Shown: positions 26,456 through 38,045 of the stretch, one piece after another
How positions within the stretch are numbered: position 1 is the first letter of the stretch
How the letters are laid out: every line of letters begins with the position of its first letter
Assembly: GCF_026241095.1 (NCBI RefSeq)
Contig: NZ_JAPFGB010000016.1
Location: forward strand, 113,516 to 177,515
Source: Saccharopolyspora sp. NFXS83
Lineage (GTDB): Bacteria > Actinomycetota > Actinomycetes > Mycobacteriales > Pseudonocardiaceae
DNA: 64,000 nucleotides
Reading direction: 5' to 3'
The notes under the pieces: model-generated
The model's database searches: none
The model's input: only the letters and a program-made list of their open reading frames with translations
Told to the model about the DNA's origin: nothing
Translations under genes and position numbers: made by a program

Positions 26456-26914
26456 ATGAGCGAGACGACCGAACAGCCCGCCGAGCAGGCAGCGGAGAAC
26501 CCGCACGCCGCGACGGTGCGTAAGCTGGCCGATGCCATGCTGCGCACCGCGCTGTGGCCGGGTGTCGCGACGGTGCTGCTCGGCATCGTGGTGTCCGCGG
26601 TCTTCGCCGGGGCGACCGGCGCGTTCGGCGCGGTCGTTGGTGGCGCGGTGGCGTTCGGATCGTCACTGCTCACGATCTTCCTGATGCGCTGGACGGGTGG
26701 GTTGCACCCGATGTTCGTCATGGCGGTCGCGCTCGGTGGTTACGTCGGCAAGATGCTGGTGTTACTCATCGTGATGACCTTGCTGGGCGGCGTGGAAGCG
26801 ATCCATCCGATGGCGCTGGCGCTGACCATGCTGGCCACCATCATGGTGTGGGCCGGCGCGGAGGTCGTCGCGTTCCGGAAGACCAAGATCCCGACCATCG
26901 TCCCTGGTCAATGA
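26456..26914 (+). CDS. atpI: AtpI-like ATP synthase-associated membrane protein
   Basis: 152 residues with four hydrophobic helices and a charged N-terminus. Poorly conserved family, assigned by position between wecA and atpB and by the helix pattern (GVATVLLGIVVSAVFAG, then MLVLLIVMTLLGG). AtpI is thought to help c-ring assembly or Mg uptake in other bacteria. The ATG lies five bases after the wecA stop, so it is co-transcribed with wecA. Confidence 0.85.
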   Translation: MSETTEQPAEQAAENPHAATVRKLADAMLRTALWPGVATVLLGIVVSAVFAGATGAFGAVVGGAVAFGSSLLTIFLMRWTGGLHPMFVMAVALGGYVGKMLVLLIVMTLLGGVEAIHPMALALTMLATIMVWAGAEVVAFRKTKIPTIVPGQ

Positions 26915-27015
26915 GGGTGTTGTTGACCGAGACCGGGTAGCTGCCCGAAACTTGTTACCCGCTGGTATTGTCCGCTTCGGCCTGGTCGCCCATCCGTGTG
27001 GCGGCCGTCCACCTC

Positions 27016-27044
27016 TTACTGAACGTATCTGCGCTCACTAGGGT
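27016..27044 (+). promoter_or_regulatory. candidate atp operon promoter, TTACTG-N17-TAGGGT
   Basis: Located in the 231-base gap between atpI and atpB. A second possible -10, TATTGT, lies at 26966-26971. Confidence 0.4.
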
Positions 27045-27145
27045 GGGGTCGGCGAACGTGCCAGATCGCGTATCGGGTACGTTACGTGCAAATCATGACG
27101 ATTCCCCCGGCGGTGTGAACCTCGGGAGAACCGGAAGGAGCCCAG

Positions 27146-27925
27146 TTGGGCGCGCTGGTGCTGGCCCAAGGCGGACAGTTCGTACCGCCGGGTGCCGATG
27201 CTTTTGACCTCCCGCCGATCTTCGGCGGCGTAACCAAGCCGATGGTGCTGATCGCACTCTCGGTGGTGATCGTCGGCGCGTACTTCGTGATGGCGACCCG
27301 CAACCTGAAGCTGGTACCGGGCAAGTCCCAGTTCGTCGCGGAGTTCCTCTACGAGTTCAGCCGGAACAACATCGCGCGGGACCAGATCGGGGCGAAGGAC
27401 TTTCGCAAGTTCGTCCCGCTGATCTTCGCGCTGTTCACGTTCGTGCTGGTGAACAACATCTTCGGGATCATCCCGCTGATCCAGTTCCCCACGATGTCGC
27501 GGATCGGTTTCCCGATCGCGCTGTTCATCGTCGTGTACGTCGTGATCCACACGGTCGGTTTCGCCAAGCACGGATTCCTCGGCTACTTCAAGCACGTCAT
27601 GTTCCCACCGGGCGTGCCGAAGCCGATCTACGTGCTGCTCGCGCCGATCGAGTTCTTCCAGAAGTTCATCGCCCAGCCGGTCGCGCTGGCGATCCGGGTG
27701 TTCGCCGCGATGTTCGCCGGTCACCTCATTCTGCTGGTGTTCACCCTGGGCGGGGAGTTCCTGCTCGTGGAGGCGAGCGCGGGGTTGAAGCCGGTCTCCA
27801 TCGTCGCTTTCGCCTTCTCCATTGCCTTGACGTTCGTCGAAGCCCTGATCCAGGTGCTCCAGGCTTACATCTTCGCGTTGCTGACCGCCAACTTCATCGG
27901 CAGCGCGCTGTCCCAGGAGCACTGA
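27146..27925 (+). CDS. atpB: ATP synthase subunit a
   Basis: Membrane proton-channel subunit of Fo, 259 residues. The essential Arg of the proton path is Arg184 in the AIRVFAAMFAGHLIL helix. TTG start chosen because GGAAGGAG (27132-27139) sits six bases upstream and the reading begins MGALVLAQGG. First gene of the atpBEFHAGD cluster. Confidence 0.97.
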   Translation: MGALVLAQGGQFVPPGADAFDLPPIFGGVTKPMVLIALSVVIVGAYFVMATRNLKLVPGKSQFVAEFLYEFSRNNIARDQIGAKDFRKFVPLIFALFTFVLVNNIFGIIPLIQFPTMSRIGFPIALFIVVYVVIHTVGFAKHGFLGYFKHVMFPPGVPKPIYVLLAPIEFFQKFIAQPVALAIRVFAAMFAGHLILLVFTLGGEFLLVEASAGLKPVSIVAFAFSIALTFVEALIQVLQAYIFALLTANFIGSALSQEH

Positions 27926-27986
27926 GAGCAAGACCAAGACCTCCGATCCGCGCCGACGGCGCGGACCGAGTTGAAAGGTAGTGAAA

Positions 27987-28244
27987 GTGAGCAACATCGT
28001 TCTTGCGCAGGCCGCTGAGTCCGCAGGCGCCCTCAACCCCGGTCTGGCCGCGATCGGCTACGGCCTTGGCGCCATCGGCCCGGGTATCGGTGTCGGTCTG
28101 ATCTGGGCCGCCGTGATCAACGGGACCGCACGCCAGCCGGAGGCCCAGGGCCAGCTGCAGGGCATCGCCTGGATCTCCTTCGTGCTGGTCGAGGTGCTGG
28201 CCCTGATCGGCCTGGTCGTGTACTTCATCGCCTCCGGGGCCTGA
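27987..28244 (+). CDS. atpE: ATP synthase subunit c
   Basis: Rotor-ring proteolipid, 85 residues, two helices. The Gly-rich first helix ([16 protein letters not shown]) and the cytosolic loop RQPEAQ are present. The proton-carrying carboxylate is Glu69 in [14 protein letters not shown] 27987 is preferred over GTG 27981 because the AAAGG ribosome site lies eight bases away rather than two. This subunit is the bedaquiline target in mycobacteria. Confidence 0.97.
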   Translation: MSNIVLAQAAESAGALNPGLAAIGYGLGAIGPGIGVGLIWAAVINGTARQPEAQGQLQGIAWISFVLVEVLALIGLVVYFIASGA

Positions 28245-28281
28245 TCTTTTTCATGCCTGGAATGCGTTGGGAGACGTCGTG

Positions 28282-28839
28282 GTGAAGACACAGATGCTGT
28301 TGGCCGCGGAAGGCGGGCACAACCCCGTCATCCCCGAGCCGGCCGAGATCGTCGTCGGCCTGATCGCCTTCCTGATCCTGCTGTTCGTGCTGTGGAAGTA
28401 CGCGGTGCCGCGCTTCGAGAAGATCTACGCGGAGCGCAGCGAGCGGATCGAGGGCGGTATCGCCCGCGCCGAGCAGGCTCAGGCCGAGGCACAGCGGACG
28501 CTGGAGCAGTACAAGTCGCAGCTGGCCGAGGCGCGCGCCGAGGCTGCGCGGATCCGGGACGACGCGCGGGCCGAGGGCCAGCAGATCGTCGAGGAGATGC
28601 GCACCCAGGCTCAGACCGAGTCGGAGCGGATCGTCACGCAAGGCCAGAACCAGCTCGCCGCACAGCGTTCGCAGATCGTTGCGGAGCTGCGCGCCGACCT
28701 CGGCCGGCAGGCCGTGGATCTGGCCGGTCGCATCGTCGGGGAGTCCCTTGAGGACGAGACCCGTCGTCGCGGCACCGTGGACCGGTTCCTGGAGGAACTG
28801 GACTCCACGTCGGCACCGTCCGGGTCCAGCAGGTCCTGA
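28282..28839 (+). CDS. atpF: ATP synthase subunit b
   Basis: Peripheral-stalk subunit, about 185 residues: one N-terminal helix ([20 protein letters not shown]), then a long charged coiled coil rich in Ala/Glu/Arg. A separate gene, not the b-delta fusion of mycobacteria: a stop precedes atpH by 72 bases. The start is GTG 28282 or 28279, both downstream of GGGAG. Confidence 0.95.
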   Translation: MKTQMLLAAEGGHNPVIPEPAEIVVGLIAFLILLFVLWKYAVPRFEKIYAERSERIEGGIARAEQAQAEAQRTLEQYKSQLAEARAEAARIRDDARAEGQQIVEEMRTQAQTESERIVTQGQNQLAAQRSQIVAELRADLGRQAVDLAGRIVGESLEDETRRRGTVDRFLEELDSTSAPSGSSRS

Positions 28840-28911
28840 CGGCGCCGGTGCGATGGACACGCACATGATGTGGTCCCCGAAGGTTCCCCCAGAACGAAAG
28901 GCCCTGGAGAG

Positions 28912-29742
28912 TTGAGCACCCTCGTGAACGCCGCGAGCCGCGATGCGCTGGCAGCCACCGAGCTGCAGCTGTTGCAGGCCACCGACGGGGCCGGGGCCGC
29001 GGAGATCACCGGCCTCGCCGACGAACTGTTCGGCGTGGCCGCCCTGCTGGGTCGTGAGTCGACCCTGCGCCGGGCGCTGGCGGACGCCTCCACCGAACCC
29101 CGTTCGCGGGAGGAGCTGGCCAAGCAGCTGCTCGCCGGCAAGCTCGGCGCCCGGGCGCTGCCCGTGGTCGTCGAAGCCGTCCGCTCCCGCTGGTCGAGCG
29201 CGAAGGACCTGGTCGGAGGTCTGGAGCGGCTGGCACGGATCGCCCTGCTGGTGCAGGCGGAACGGGCGGGCCGGCTGGACGCGGTCGAGGACGAGCTGTT
29301 CCGCCTCGGCCGCATCATCGGCGCCGAACTGGAGCTGGAGCGGCTGCTGGCCGACCCGGCCGCTGCCACCGACGGCAAGACCGCGCTGGTCGACGAACTG
29401 CTCGGCGGCAAGGTCGAACCCGTCACCCAGGCCCTGGTGCGCCAGTTGGTGGCGCACCCGCGTGGCGGACACGTCAGCGAGGGTCTGGAGGAGCTCGCGG
29501 AGCTCTCGGCCAAGCGCCGGGAGCGTTCGGTCGCGCACGTGCGGTCCGCCATCGAGCTCTCCGCGCAGCAGCAGCAGCGGCTCGCAGCCACGTTGCAGCG
29601 GATCTACTCGCGGCCCATCGCGGTCCACCTGGAAGTGGATCCTGCGGTCGGCGGCGGCCTGCTGATCAAGGTCGGTGACGAGATCATCGACGGGACGACC
29701 ACGGGGCGCCTGCAGTCCCTCCGGCGCGATCTCGCCGACTGA
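28912..29742 (+). CDS. atpH: ATP synthase subunit delta
   Basis: Joins the stalk to F1. About 276 residues, around 100 longer than the E. coli protein, as in other actinobacteria with an unfused delta. The conserved C-terminal part [20 protein letters not shown] and [14 protein letters not shown] is clear. The start is uncertain: TTG 28912 lies almost on its GGAGAG site, and GTG 28924 is the alternative. Confidence 0.93.
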   Translation: MSTLVNAASRDALAATELQLLQATDGAGAAEITGLADELFGVAALLGRESTLRRALADASTEPRSREELAKQLLAGKLGARALPVVVEAVRSRWSSAKDLVGGLERLARIALLVQAERAGRLDAVEDELFRLGRIIGAELELERLLADPAAATDGKTALVDELLGGKVEPVTQALVRQLVAHPRGGHVSEGLEELAELSAKRRERSVAHVRSAIELSAQQQQRLAATLQRIYSRPIAVHLEVDPAVGGGLLIKVGDEIIDGTTTGRLQSLRRDLAD

Positions 29743-29805
29743 CGGCGAGGGCCGCGGCCCGGACACGAACTTCCTTCCAGAACGAACCGAGAGCAGGAAC
29801 GAGAC

Positions 29806-31449
29806 ATGGCGGAGCTGACGATCTCGTCGGACGAGATCCGCAGTGCGATCGAGAAGTACGTCTCCAGCTACTCCCCGGAGGTCAGCCGCGAGGAGGTCGG
29901 CGTCGTCACCGATACCGGTGACGGCATCGCCCATGTCGAGGGCCTGCCTTCGGTGATGACCGAAGAGCTGCTGGAGTTCCCCGGCGGCGTCTACGGCGTG
30001 GCGATGAACCTGGAGGCTCAGGAGATCGGCGCGGTCATCCTGGGCGAGTCGGCGGGCATCGAAGAGGGCCAGGAGGTCAAGCGGACCGGCAAGGTGCTGT
30101 CCATGCCGGTCGGCGACGGCTTCCTCGGTCGCGTGGTGGACCCGCTGGGCGAGGCCATCGACGGCCTCGGCGAGATCAAGGCCGAGGCGCAGCGCGCGCT
30201 CGAGCTGCAGGCCGCCACGGTCGTGCAGCGCCAGGGCGTCGCCGAGCCGATGCAGACCGGCATCAAGGCCATCGACTCGATGACCCCCATCGGCCGTGGC
30301 CAGCGCCAGTTGCTGATCGGCGACCGCAAGACCGGCAAGACCACGGTCGCGGTCGACACGATCATCAACCAGAAGGGCAACTGGGACAGCGGTGACCCTG
30401 CCAAGCAGGTGCACTGCATCTACGTCGCGATCGGCCAGAAGGGCTCCACGATCGCCGGCGTGAAGAAGTCCCTCGAGGACGCCGGCGCGATGGAGTACAC
30501 GACCATCGTCGCCGCCCCCGCTTCGGACTCGCCGGGTCTGAAGTGGCTGGCCCCCTACGCGGGTTCCGCGCTGGGCCAGCACTGGATGTACCAGGGCAAG
30601 CACGTCCTGATCGTGTTCGACGACCTCACGAAGCAGGCCGAGGCCTACCGCGCGATCTCGCTGCTGCTGCGTCGTCCGCCGGGCCGCGAGGCCTACCCCG
30701 GTGACGTCTTCTACCTGCACTCCCGTCTGCTGGAGCGTTGCGCGAAGCTCTCCGACGAGATGGGCGCCGGTTCGATGACGGGTCTGCCGATCATCGAGAC
30801 GAAGGCCAACGACGTGTCGGCCTACATCCCGACGAACGTCATCTCCATCACCGACGGCCAGTGCTTCCTGCAGTCGGACCTGTTCAACGCCGGTCAGCGC
30901 CCCGCCATCGACGTCGGCATCTCGGTGTCCCGCGTCGGCGGTTCCGCGCAGATCAAGGCGATGAAGTCGGTCACCGGTTCGCTGAAGATCGACCTGGCGC
31001 AGTTCCGCGAGCTGGAGGCGTTCTCCGCCTTCGCCTCGGACCTCGACGCCGCGTCGAAGGCGCAGCTGGACCGCGGTGCCCGCCTCATGGAGCTGCTCAA
31101 GCAGGGCTCCGGCGACCCGCTTCCGGTCGAGGAAGAGGTCGTGTCGCTGTTCCTCGGCACGAAGGGCCACGTCGACACCGTTCCGGTCGGCGACGTCCGG
31201 CGCTTCGAGTCGGAGTTCCTCTCCTACCTGCGCCGCACCCACGAGTCGCTGCTCAAGGACATCGTCGAGAGCAAGAAGCTCTCCGACGACGGCCAGAAGC
31301 TGATCGTGGACTCGGTCGAGGAGTTCAAGAAGCAGTTCACGACCTCCGACGGCTCCTCGCTCACGCAGGAAGCCGACGCCGAGGCCATGAACGCGGACGC
31401 GGTGGGCCAGGAAACCGTTCAGGTCAACAAGCCCGCCCCGAAGAAGTGA
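29806..31449 (+). CDS. atpA: ATP synthase subunit alpha with C-terminal extension
   Basis: Non-catalytic nucleotide-binding F1 subunit, 547 residues. Walker A GDRKTGKT is intact, as are [13 protein letters not shown] and the Arg-containing [11 protein letters not shown] region. The last 35 or so residues (from about 512, [20 protein letters not shown]...) extend beyond the E. coli end and match in length the mycobacterial alpha extension that suppresses ATP hydrolysis (literature knowledge). ATG start with AGGAACGAG upstream. Confidence 0.97.
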   Translation: MAELTISSDEIRSAIEKYVSSYSPEVSREEVGVVTDTGDGIAHVEGLPSVMTEELLEFPGGVYGVAMNLEAQEIGAVILGESAGIEEGQEVKRTGKVLSMPVGDGFLGRVVDPLGEAIDGLGEIKAEAQRALELQAATVVQRQGVAEPMQTGIKAIDSMTPIGRGQRQLLIGDRKTGKTTVAVDTIINQKGNWDSGDPAKQVHCIYVAIGQKGSTIAGVKKSLEDAGAMEYTTIVAAPASDSPGLKWLAPYAGSALGQHWMYQGKHVLIVFDDLTKQAEAYRAISLLLRRPPGREAYPGDVFYLHSRLLERCAKLSDEMGAGSMTGLPIIETKANDVSAYIPTNVISITDGQCFLQSDLFNAGQRPAIDVGISVSRVGGSAQIKAMKSVTGSLKIDLAQFRELEAFSAFASDLDAASKAQLDRGARLMELLKQGSGDPLPVEEEVVSLFLGTKGHVDTVPVGDVRRFESEFLSYLRRTHESLLKDIVESKKLSDDGQKLIVDSVEEFKKQFTTSDGSSLTQEADAEAMNADAVGQETVQVNKPAPKK

Positions 31450-31460
31450 CCGGGTAAGCC

Positions 31461-33819
<2,359 letters not shown>

Positions 33820-33824
33820 GCCTC

Positions 33825-33861
33825 GGTCTTCGCCGCGGTGCTGTCCGCCGCGGCGAAGACC
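33825..33861 (+). terminator. strong hairpin after atpD
   Basis: Perfect fourteen-pair stem GGTCTTCGCCGCGG (33825-33838) with its complement 33848-33861; nine-base loop. No immediate T-run. Confidence 0.7.
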
Positions 33862-33871
33862 TACCGGCAGC

Positions 33872-33907
33872 GGGTCGGGGTCCGTCACGGGCCCCGGCCT
33901 CTTTTTT
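33872..33907 (+). terminator. rho-independent terminator between atpD and atpC
   Basis: Stem GGGTCGGGG with CCCCGGCC(T), including a wobble, followed by CTTTTTT (33901-33907). Confidence 0.8.
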
Positions 33908-33916
33908 CGCCTTTCC

Positions 33917-33968
33917 GCGAGGAAGGGAACCTTCCTGTCACCCGTGACCTGAAGGTTCCCGTCCTCGC
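33917..33968. repeat. 52-bp palindrome family, copy 6 (imperfect)
   Basis: Right arm reads GTGACCTGAAGGTTCCCGTC..., two mismatches against the left arm. Sits between atpD and atpC. Confidence 0.9.
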
Positions 33969-34030
33969 GCCCCCCTCCGGATGTGACGAGGCCCTGTTCG
34001 GCCCGTCATCAGAGCCCGCCTGGCGTTGGC

Positions 34031-34036
34031 TAGACT
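34031..34036 (+). promoter_or_regulatory. -10 box (TAGACT) for atpC
   Basis: GGCTAGACT followed 31 bases later by the atpC start, after the terminator and repeat. No strong -35. Confidence 0.5.
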
Positions 34037-34067
34037 GCGGGCCGTACACCCGACAAAGGAGACGCGC

Positions 34068-34433
34068 GTGGCCAACATGTCCGTCCAGCTGGTCGCTGTC
34101 GAGCGCCGCCTGTGGTCCGGTGAGGCGACCACCGTCGTGGCCCAGACGACCGAAGGCGAGATCGGCATCCTGCCGGGGCACGAGCCGCTGCTCGGCCAGC
34201 TCGTCGAGGGTGGCGTCGTGAAGATCACGACCGTCGACGGCGACACCGTGACCGCGGCCGTGCAGGGCGGATTCCTGTCCGTCACCGCCGACGGCGTCAG
34301 CGTGCTCGCCGAGTCGGCCGAACTCGCCCAGGAGATCGACGTCGCGCAGGCCCGTGCGGATGCCAAGAGCGACGACGAGGAAGCCCGCACGAGGGCCCTG
34401 AGTCGACTTCGGGCGGCCGGGCAGTCCGTCTGA
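34068..34433 (+). CDS. atpC: ATP synthase subunit epsilon
   Basis: F1 rotor and regulatory subunit, 121 residues: [53 protein letters not shown], and a short C-terminal helical part (about 121 versus 139 residues in E. coli), as in mycobacteria. GTG 34068 has AAAGGAGA at good spacing; ATG 34077 is the alternative. Separated from atpD by 248 bases holding a terminator, a palindrome and its own -10 box. Confidence 0.95.
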   Translation: MANMSVQLVAVERRLWSGEATTVVAQTTEGEIGILPGHEPLLGQLVEGGVVKITTVDGDTVTAAVQGGFLSVTADGVSVLAESAELAQEIDVAQARADAKSDDEEARTRALSRLRAAGQSV

Positions 34434-34445
34434 CGGGCCGCGCAC

Positions 34446-34898
34446 ATGGGCTCCGCGGGCGTGTGGTCGATCATCGGTGCAGGGCTGGTGCTGGTCCTGG
34501 CCGGCATCGCCCTGAGCGTGGTGCTGGCCGCCCGCCGGCGGTTGCGGCAGCTGCGCGCCGGCGGTATCGATGTGGCGTTGCGCCTGCGGACCGATGATCG
34601 TGGTCGCGGCTGGCACCTCGGGGTCGCGCACTACCGCGGCGAGGAGTTCACCTGGTACCGGGTGCTGAGCCTGCGCTCCGGCCCGAACTGGGTGGTGAAC
34701 CGCCGCGACGTGGAGATCGCGACCCGGCGGGAACCCTCGATGTCCGAGGTGTACGCCTTACCGCAGGCAGCGACCGTGCTGCACCTGACGGGGCGCGACG
34801 AGCACCTCGAGGTCGCCATGGGCGCGGACGCGTTGACCGGATTCCTGTCCTGGTTGGAGTCGGCCCCGCCGGGCCGTTCCGTCCCCTGGGCGTCCTGA
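34446..34898 (+). CDS. DUF2550 membrane protein
   Basis: 150 residues: one N-terminal helix (IIGAGLVLVLAGIALSVVLA), a basic stretch ARRRLRQLR, then a cytosolic domain of the DUF2550 family (WHLGVAHYRGEEFTWYRV). Twelve bases after atpC, the same order as Rv1311-Rv1312. Function unknown; probably co-transcribed with atpC. Confidence 0.9.
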   Translation: MGSAGVWSIIGAGLVLVLAGIALSVVLAARRRLRQLRAGGIDVALRLRTDDRGRGWHLGVAHYRGEEFTWYRVLSLRSGPNWVVNRRDVEIATRREPSMSEVYALPQAATVLHLTGRDEHLEVAMGADALTGFLSWLESAPPGRSVPWAS

Positions 34899-34911
34899 CC
34901 GCTCCAGCAGC

Positions 34912-34942
34912 ACGCGCCCCCTCCAGAGGGGGCGCGTTTTTT
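34912..34942 (+). terminator. rho-independent terminator after DUF2550
   Basis: Perfect eleven-pair stem ACGCGCCCCCT/AGGGGGCGCGT, CCAG loop, then TTTTTT. Confidence 0.95.
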
Positions 34943-34952
34943 GTGCCCGCGT

Positions 34953-35004
34953 GCGAGGAAGGGAACCTTTCTGCCACGGGTGACAGGAAGGTTCCCTTCC
35001 TCGC
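34953..35004. repeat. 52-bp palindrome family, copy 7
   Basis: Left arm has CTTTCTGCCAC, right arm GTGACAGGAAG, so two positions near the centre no longer match. Directly after a classical terminator. Confidence 0.93.
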
Positions 35005-35069
35005 CTCCGCGCGGCGGTGCGGGGGCGGGCCACTGGCGGTGGGGACTTTCGTCCGGAAAGACTGGTCGC

Positions 35070-35555
35070 ATGACGTCGTCCGAACACGTGCAGTTCACGA
35101 TCACCCCGGAACCGATCGACGGTCCGGACTCGCGCGCCGCGCTGGAGCAGTACGTCGGCGAGCTGGCTCGGCTGTTCCCCGCTGGTTTCGACCCCGGCCG
35201 TGCGGCGCCGCCCGAGCCCGGTGACTTCACGCCGCCTCGGGGCTACTTCCTGCTGGTGCGCGATGCGCGCGGCGAGGTCCGCGGCTGCGGTGCGGTGCGG
35301 GTCGCCGAAGGCGGGTTCGCGGAGATCCGCCGCATGTGGATCTCGCCGGCGCTGCGGGGGCAGGGCGCGGGGCGGGCGCTGCTGGCCGATCTCGAACTGC
35401 ACGCGAGCAAGCTGGGTTGCGAGGTGGTCCGGTTGGACACCGCCGCCGAACTCCGGGCCGCCCGATCCCTGTACGCCTCGGCCGGTTACGCGGAGATCCC
35501 GGCGTACAACGACAACGAGTACGCCCGCCACTGGTTCGAGAAGTCGCTGGTCTGA
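35070..35555 (+). CDS. GNAT-family acetyltransferase 1
   Basis: 161 residues. Acetyl-CoA site: IRRMWISPALRGQGAGRALL (the RGQGAG loop) and ASAGYAEIPAYNDNEYARHW at the end. Substrate unknown. ATG 35070 has GGAAAG nine bases upstream; the open frame to its left is repeat-derived noise. Nineteen bases before a second, related acetyltransferase. Confidence 0.9.
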   Translation: MTSSEHVQFTITPEPIDGPDSRAALEQYVGELARLFPAGFDPGRAAPPEPGDFTPPRGYFLLVRDARGEVRGCGAVRVAEGGFAEIRRMWISPALRGQGAGRALLADLELHASKLGCEVVRLDTAAELRAARSLYASAGYAEIPAYNDNEYARHWFEKSLV

Positions 35556-35562
35556 CCACTCG

Positions 35563-35568
35563 TAAGCT
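35563..35568 (+). promoter_or_regulatory. -10 box (TAAGCT), leaderless, acetyltransferase 2
   Basis: TAAGCT six bases before ATG 35575, after the stop of acetyltransferase 1. Confidence 0.5.
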
Positions 35569-35574
35569 GGGCCC

Positions 35575-36045
35575 ATGCACATCGAGATCGCCGAGTTCGA
35601 CCATCCCGCCGTGCAGCGGCTGATCGCGGAGGTCCAGCAGGAGTACGTGGCCCGCTACGGACGCCAGGACGAGACCCCGATCGGTTCCGAGCAGTTCAGA
35701 ACCCCGCACGGGATGTTCCTGCTCGGCCGCGTCGCGGGGGAACCCGTGGCCATCGGCGGGTGGCGGGTGTACGACCCGGCGGAACCGGAGTTCGAGGACG
35801 GCGACGTCGAGCTGAAGCGGATGTACGTGGCGCCGCGGGCACGCGGACGCGGCCTCGCCCGCCGGATGCTGACCGAGCTGGAAGAGCGTGCCGTGGCGGC
35901 CGGTCACAAGCGGGTGCTGCTGGAGACCGGAGACCGGCAGCCGGAGGCCATCGGCCTCTACCGGGCTGCCGGTTACACCGACATCCCCGCGTTCGGGCCC
36001 TACCGCGACGACCCGGCCTCGGTGTGCTTCGCGAAGACCTTGTGA
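35575..36045 (+). CDS. GNAT-family acetyltransferase 2
   Basis: 156 residues. Acetyl-CoA loop in [20 protein letters not shown] (RARGRG) and a C-terminal [15 protein letters not shown]. The end resembles that of acetyltransferase 1 (AGYxxIPAY/F), so the pair may be an old duplication. Despite adjacency it has its own TAAGCT box. Convergent with the adenosyltransferase. Confidence 0.9.
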   Translation: MHIEIAEFDHPAVQRLIAEVQQEYVARYGRQDETPIGSEQFRTPHGMFLLGRVAGEPVAIGGWRVYDPAEPEFEDGDVELKRMYVAPRARGRGLARRMLTELEERAVAAGHKRVLLETGDRQPEAIGLYRAAGYTDIPAFGPYRDDPASVCFAKTL

Positions 36046-36049
36046 CCCG

Positions 36050-36622
36050 TCAGGCGTTGCCGCCCGGCCGCCACAGCACGTCGCCGTCGGGGTTGGCGAC
36101 GCGGGCGAGGATGAACAGCAGGTCGGACAGCCGGTTGAGGTACTTGGCGGCGAGCGCGTTGCTGCGGTCGGCGTCGGCTTCCATCAGGCCCCACGCGGCG
36201 CGTTCCGCCCGCCTCGCCACGCAACGCGCCTGGTGCAGCAGCGCGCCACCAGGAGTGCCACCGGGAAGGATGAACGAGTTCAGCTTCGGCACCCGCGCGT
36301 TGTACTCGTCGCACCAGGTCTCCAGCCGATCGATGTACGCCTGGGTGACCCGCAGCGGCGGGAACTCGGGGTTCTCGACGACGGGGGTGGACAGGTCGGC
36401 GCCCACGTCGAACAGGTCGTTCTGCACCGCGCGCAGCACCTCGACGATCGCCGGATCGAAGGTCGCGGTGGCCAGCGCCACGCCGAGCACCGAGTTCGTC
36501 TCGTCCACCTCGGCGTAGGCGACCAGGCGCGGGTCGGTCTTGCTGACCTCCGAGTTGTCGGAGAGCCGCGTCGTGCCCCCGTCGCCGGTCCGCGTGTAGA
36601 TCTTCGTCAGGTGTACGGCCAT
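36050..36622 (-). CDS. cob(I)alamin adenosyltransferase (PduO type)
   Basis: Makes adenosylcobalamin from cob(I)alamin and ATP, the cofactor of methylmalonyl-CoA mutase. 190 residues, four-to-five-helix bundle. Seen: the ATP-binding N-terminus [25 protein letters not shown], the [20 protein letters not shown] stretch with its Arg, and [18 protein letters not shown] 36622 has a TAGGCT box six bases upstream. Pathway-linked with the epimerase at 9.5 kb. Same position as Rv1314c next to murA. Confidence 0.95.
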   Translation of the reverse strand: MAVHLTKIYTRTGDGGTTRLSDNSEVSKTDPRLVAYAEVDETNSVLGVALATATFDPAIVEVLRAVQNDLFDVGADLSTPVVENPEFPPLRVTQAYIDRLETWCDEYNARVPKLNSFILPGGTPGGALLHQARCVARRAERAAWGLMEADADRSNALAAKYLNRLSDLLFILARVANPDGDVLWRPGGNA

Positions 36623-36628
36623 GCCCCC

Positions 36629-36634
36629 AGCCTA
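36629..36634 (-). promoter_or_regulatory. adenosyltransferase -10 box (TAGGCT), leaderless
   Basis: TAGGCT on the minus strand, six bases before the ATG. Confidence 0.55.
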
Positions 36635-36659
36635 GGTGCTGCGCCGCGTCGTGATCCGT

Positions 36660-36711
36660 GCGAGGAAGGCCGCCTTTCGGTCACCGGTGACAGGATGGTT
36701 CCCTTCCTCGC
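36660..36711. repeat. 52-bp palindrome family, copy 8 (decayed left arm)
   Basis: Left arm GCGAGGAAGGCCGCCTTTCG has several changes, right arm near consensus. The only full-length copy in a divergent intergenic region (adenosyltransferase/murA). Confidence 0.85.
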
Positions 36712-36759
36712 GCCGCTCGGCGTAGCGCACCCGCCACGGACGGGGCCGTGCCAGGGCCG

Positions 36760-36765
36760 TAACCT
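36760..36765 (+). promoter_or_regulatory. murA -10 box (TAACCT), leaderless
   Basis: TAACCT seven bases before GTG 36773. Confidence 0.55.
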
Positions 36766-36772
36766 GCTGTTC

Positions 36773-38029
36773 GTGAGTGAGCACTTCCGCGTGCACGGCG
36801 GAGCGCGGCTCGTCGGCGAAGTCGACGTGGTCGGCGCGAAGAACAGCGTGCTGAAGCTGATGGCGGCCGCGTTGCTGGCCGAAGGCACGACGACGATCAC
36901 GAACTGCCCGGAGATCCTGGACGTCCCGCTGATGGGGGACGTGCTGCGCAGTCTGGGCTGCGAGGTCGTGATCGAGGGCCGCACCGCGTACATCACGACG
37001 CCCGCGGAGATCAGCCACGAGGCGGTCTCGCCGTCGATGGGCAAGCTCCGGGCCTCGGTGTGCGTGCTCGGTCCGCTGGTGGCGCGGTGCCGCAAGGCGG
37101 TGGTGACGCTGCCGGGTGGCGACGCGATCGGTTCGCGTCCGCTGGACATGCACCAGAGCGGGCTGCGGCAGCTCGGCGCGACGAGCCACATCGAGCACGG
37201 CGCGGTCGTGGCCCAGGCGGAGAACCTGCACGGCGCGCAGATCTGGCTGGACTTCCCGAGCGTGGGGGCCACGGAGAACATCCTGATGGCCTCGGTGCTC
37301 GCCGAGGGCACCACGATGATCGACAACGCCGCGCGGGAGCCGGAGATCGTCGATCTGTGCGTGATGCTGCAGCAGATGGGCGCGAAGATCGAGGGCGCGG
37401 GCACCTCCACGCTCACGGTGCACGGCGTGTCCTCGCTCAAGGCCGTTGAGCACCGGGTCATCGGTGACCGCATCGTGGGCGCGACGTGGGCGTTCGCCGC
37501 GGTGGCCACGCAGGGCGACATCAAGGTGCGCGGCGTGGACCCGCACCACGTGAACCTGGTGCTGGAGAAGCTGCGCAGCGCGGGTGCCGAGGTCGTCGTG
37601 GGCGACGAGGAGTTCCGCGTGGTCGCGGACCGGCGCCCGCTGGCGGTGGACTACGTGACGTTGCCCTACCCGGGTTTCGCGACGGACTTGCAGCCGATGG
37701 CGCTGGCGCTGTCCGCGGTGGCCGACGGCACGTCGATGATCACGGAGAACTTGTTCGAGTCCCGGTTCAGGTTCATCGAGGAGCTCGTGCGGATGGGCGC
37801 GGACGCGCGCACCGATGGGCACCACGCCGTGGTGCGCGGGCTGGAGCGGCTCTCCAGCGCGCCGGTGTGGGCTTCCGACATCCGCGCGGGTGTCGGCCTG
37901 GTGCTGGCCGGGTTGTGCGCCGACGGGATCACCGAGGTGTGGGACGTGTTCCACATCGACCGGGGCTACCCGAACTTCGTGGAGAACCTGCGGGGCCTGG
38001 GCGCCTACATCGAGCGCGTCACGGACTGA
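36773..38029 (+). CDS. murA: UDP-N-acetylglucosamine 1-carboxyvinyltransferase
   Basis: First committed step of peptidoglycan synthesis: adds enolpyruvate to UDP-GlcNAc. 418 residues. Seen: [10 protein letters not shown] (conserved Lys), the active-site loop [19 protein letters not shown], and the late [12 protein letters not shown]. The usual catalytic and fosfomycin-binding Cys of the loop is Asp117, exactly as in M. tuberculosis MurA, so intrinsic fosfomycin resistance is expected. The GTG start follows a TAACCT box by seven bases. Confidence 0.97.
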   Translation: MSEHFRVHGGARLVGEVDVVGAKNSVLKLMAAALLAEGTTTITNCPEILDVPLMGDVLRSLGCEVVIEGRTAYITTPAEISHEAVSPSMGKLRASVCVLGPLVARCRKAVVTLPGGDAIGSRPLDMHQSGLRQLGATSHIEHGAVVAQAENLHGAQIWLDFPSVGATENILMASVLAEGTTMIDNAAREPEIVDLCVMLQQMGAKIEGAGTSTLTVHGVSSLKAVEHRVIGDRIVGATWAFAAVATQGDIKVRGVDPHHVNLVLEKLRSAGAEVVVGDEEFRVVADRRPLAVDYVTLPYPGFATDLQPMALALSAVADGTSMITENLFESRFRFIEELVRMGADARTDGHHAVVRGLERLSSAPVWASDIRAGVGLVLAGLCADGITEVWDVFHIDRGYPNFVENLRGLGAYIERVTD

Positions 38030-38045
38030 AGTGGTCCGCGGGAGC

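Noticed and set aside
28282..29742. Mycobacterial-type b-delta fusion
   Set aside because: atpF ends with a stop at 28837-28839 and atpH starts in a different frame 72 bases later.
28225..31242. A 1005-codon open frame on the minus strand opposite the atp genes
   Set aside because: It is a GC-bias shadow of atpF, atpH and atpA, which are certain on the plus strand.
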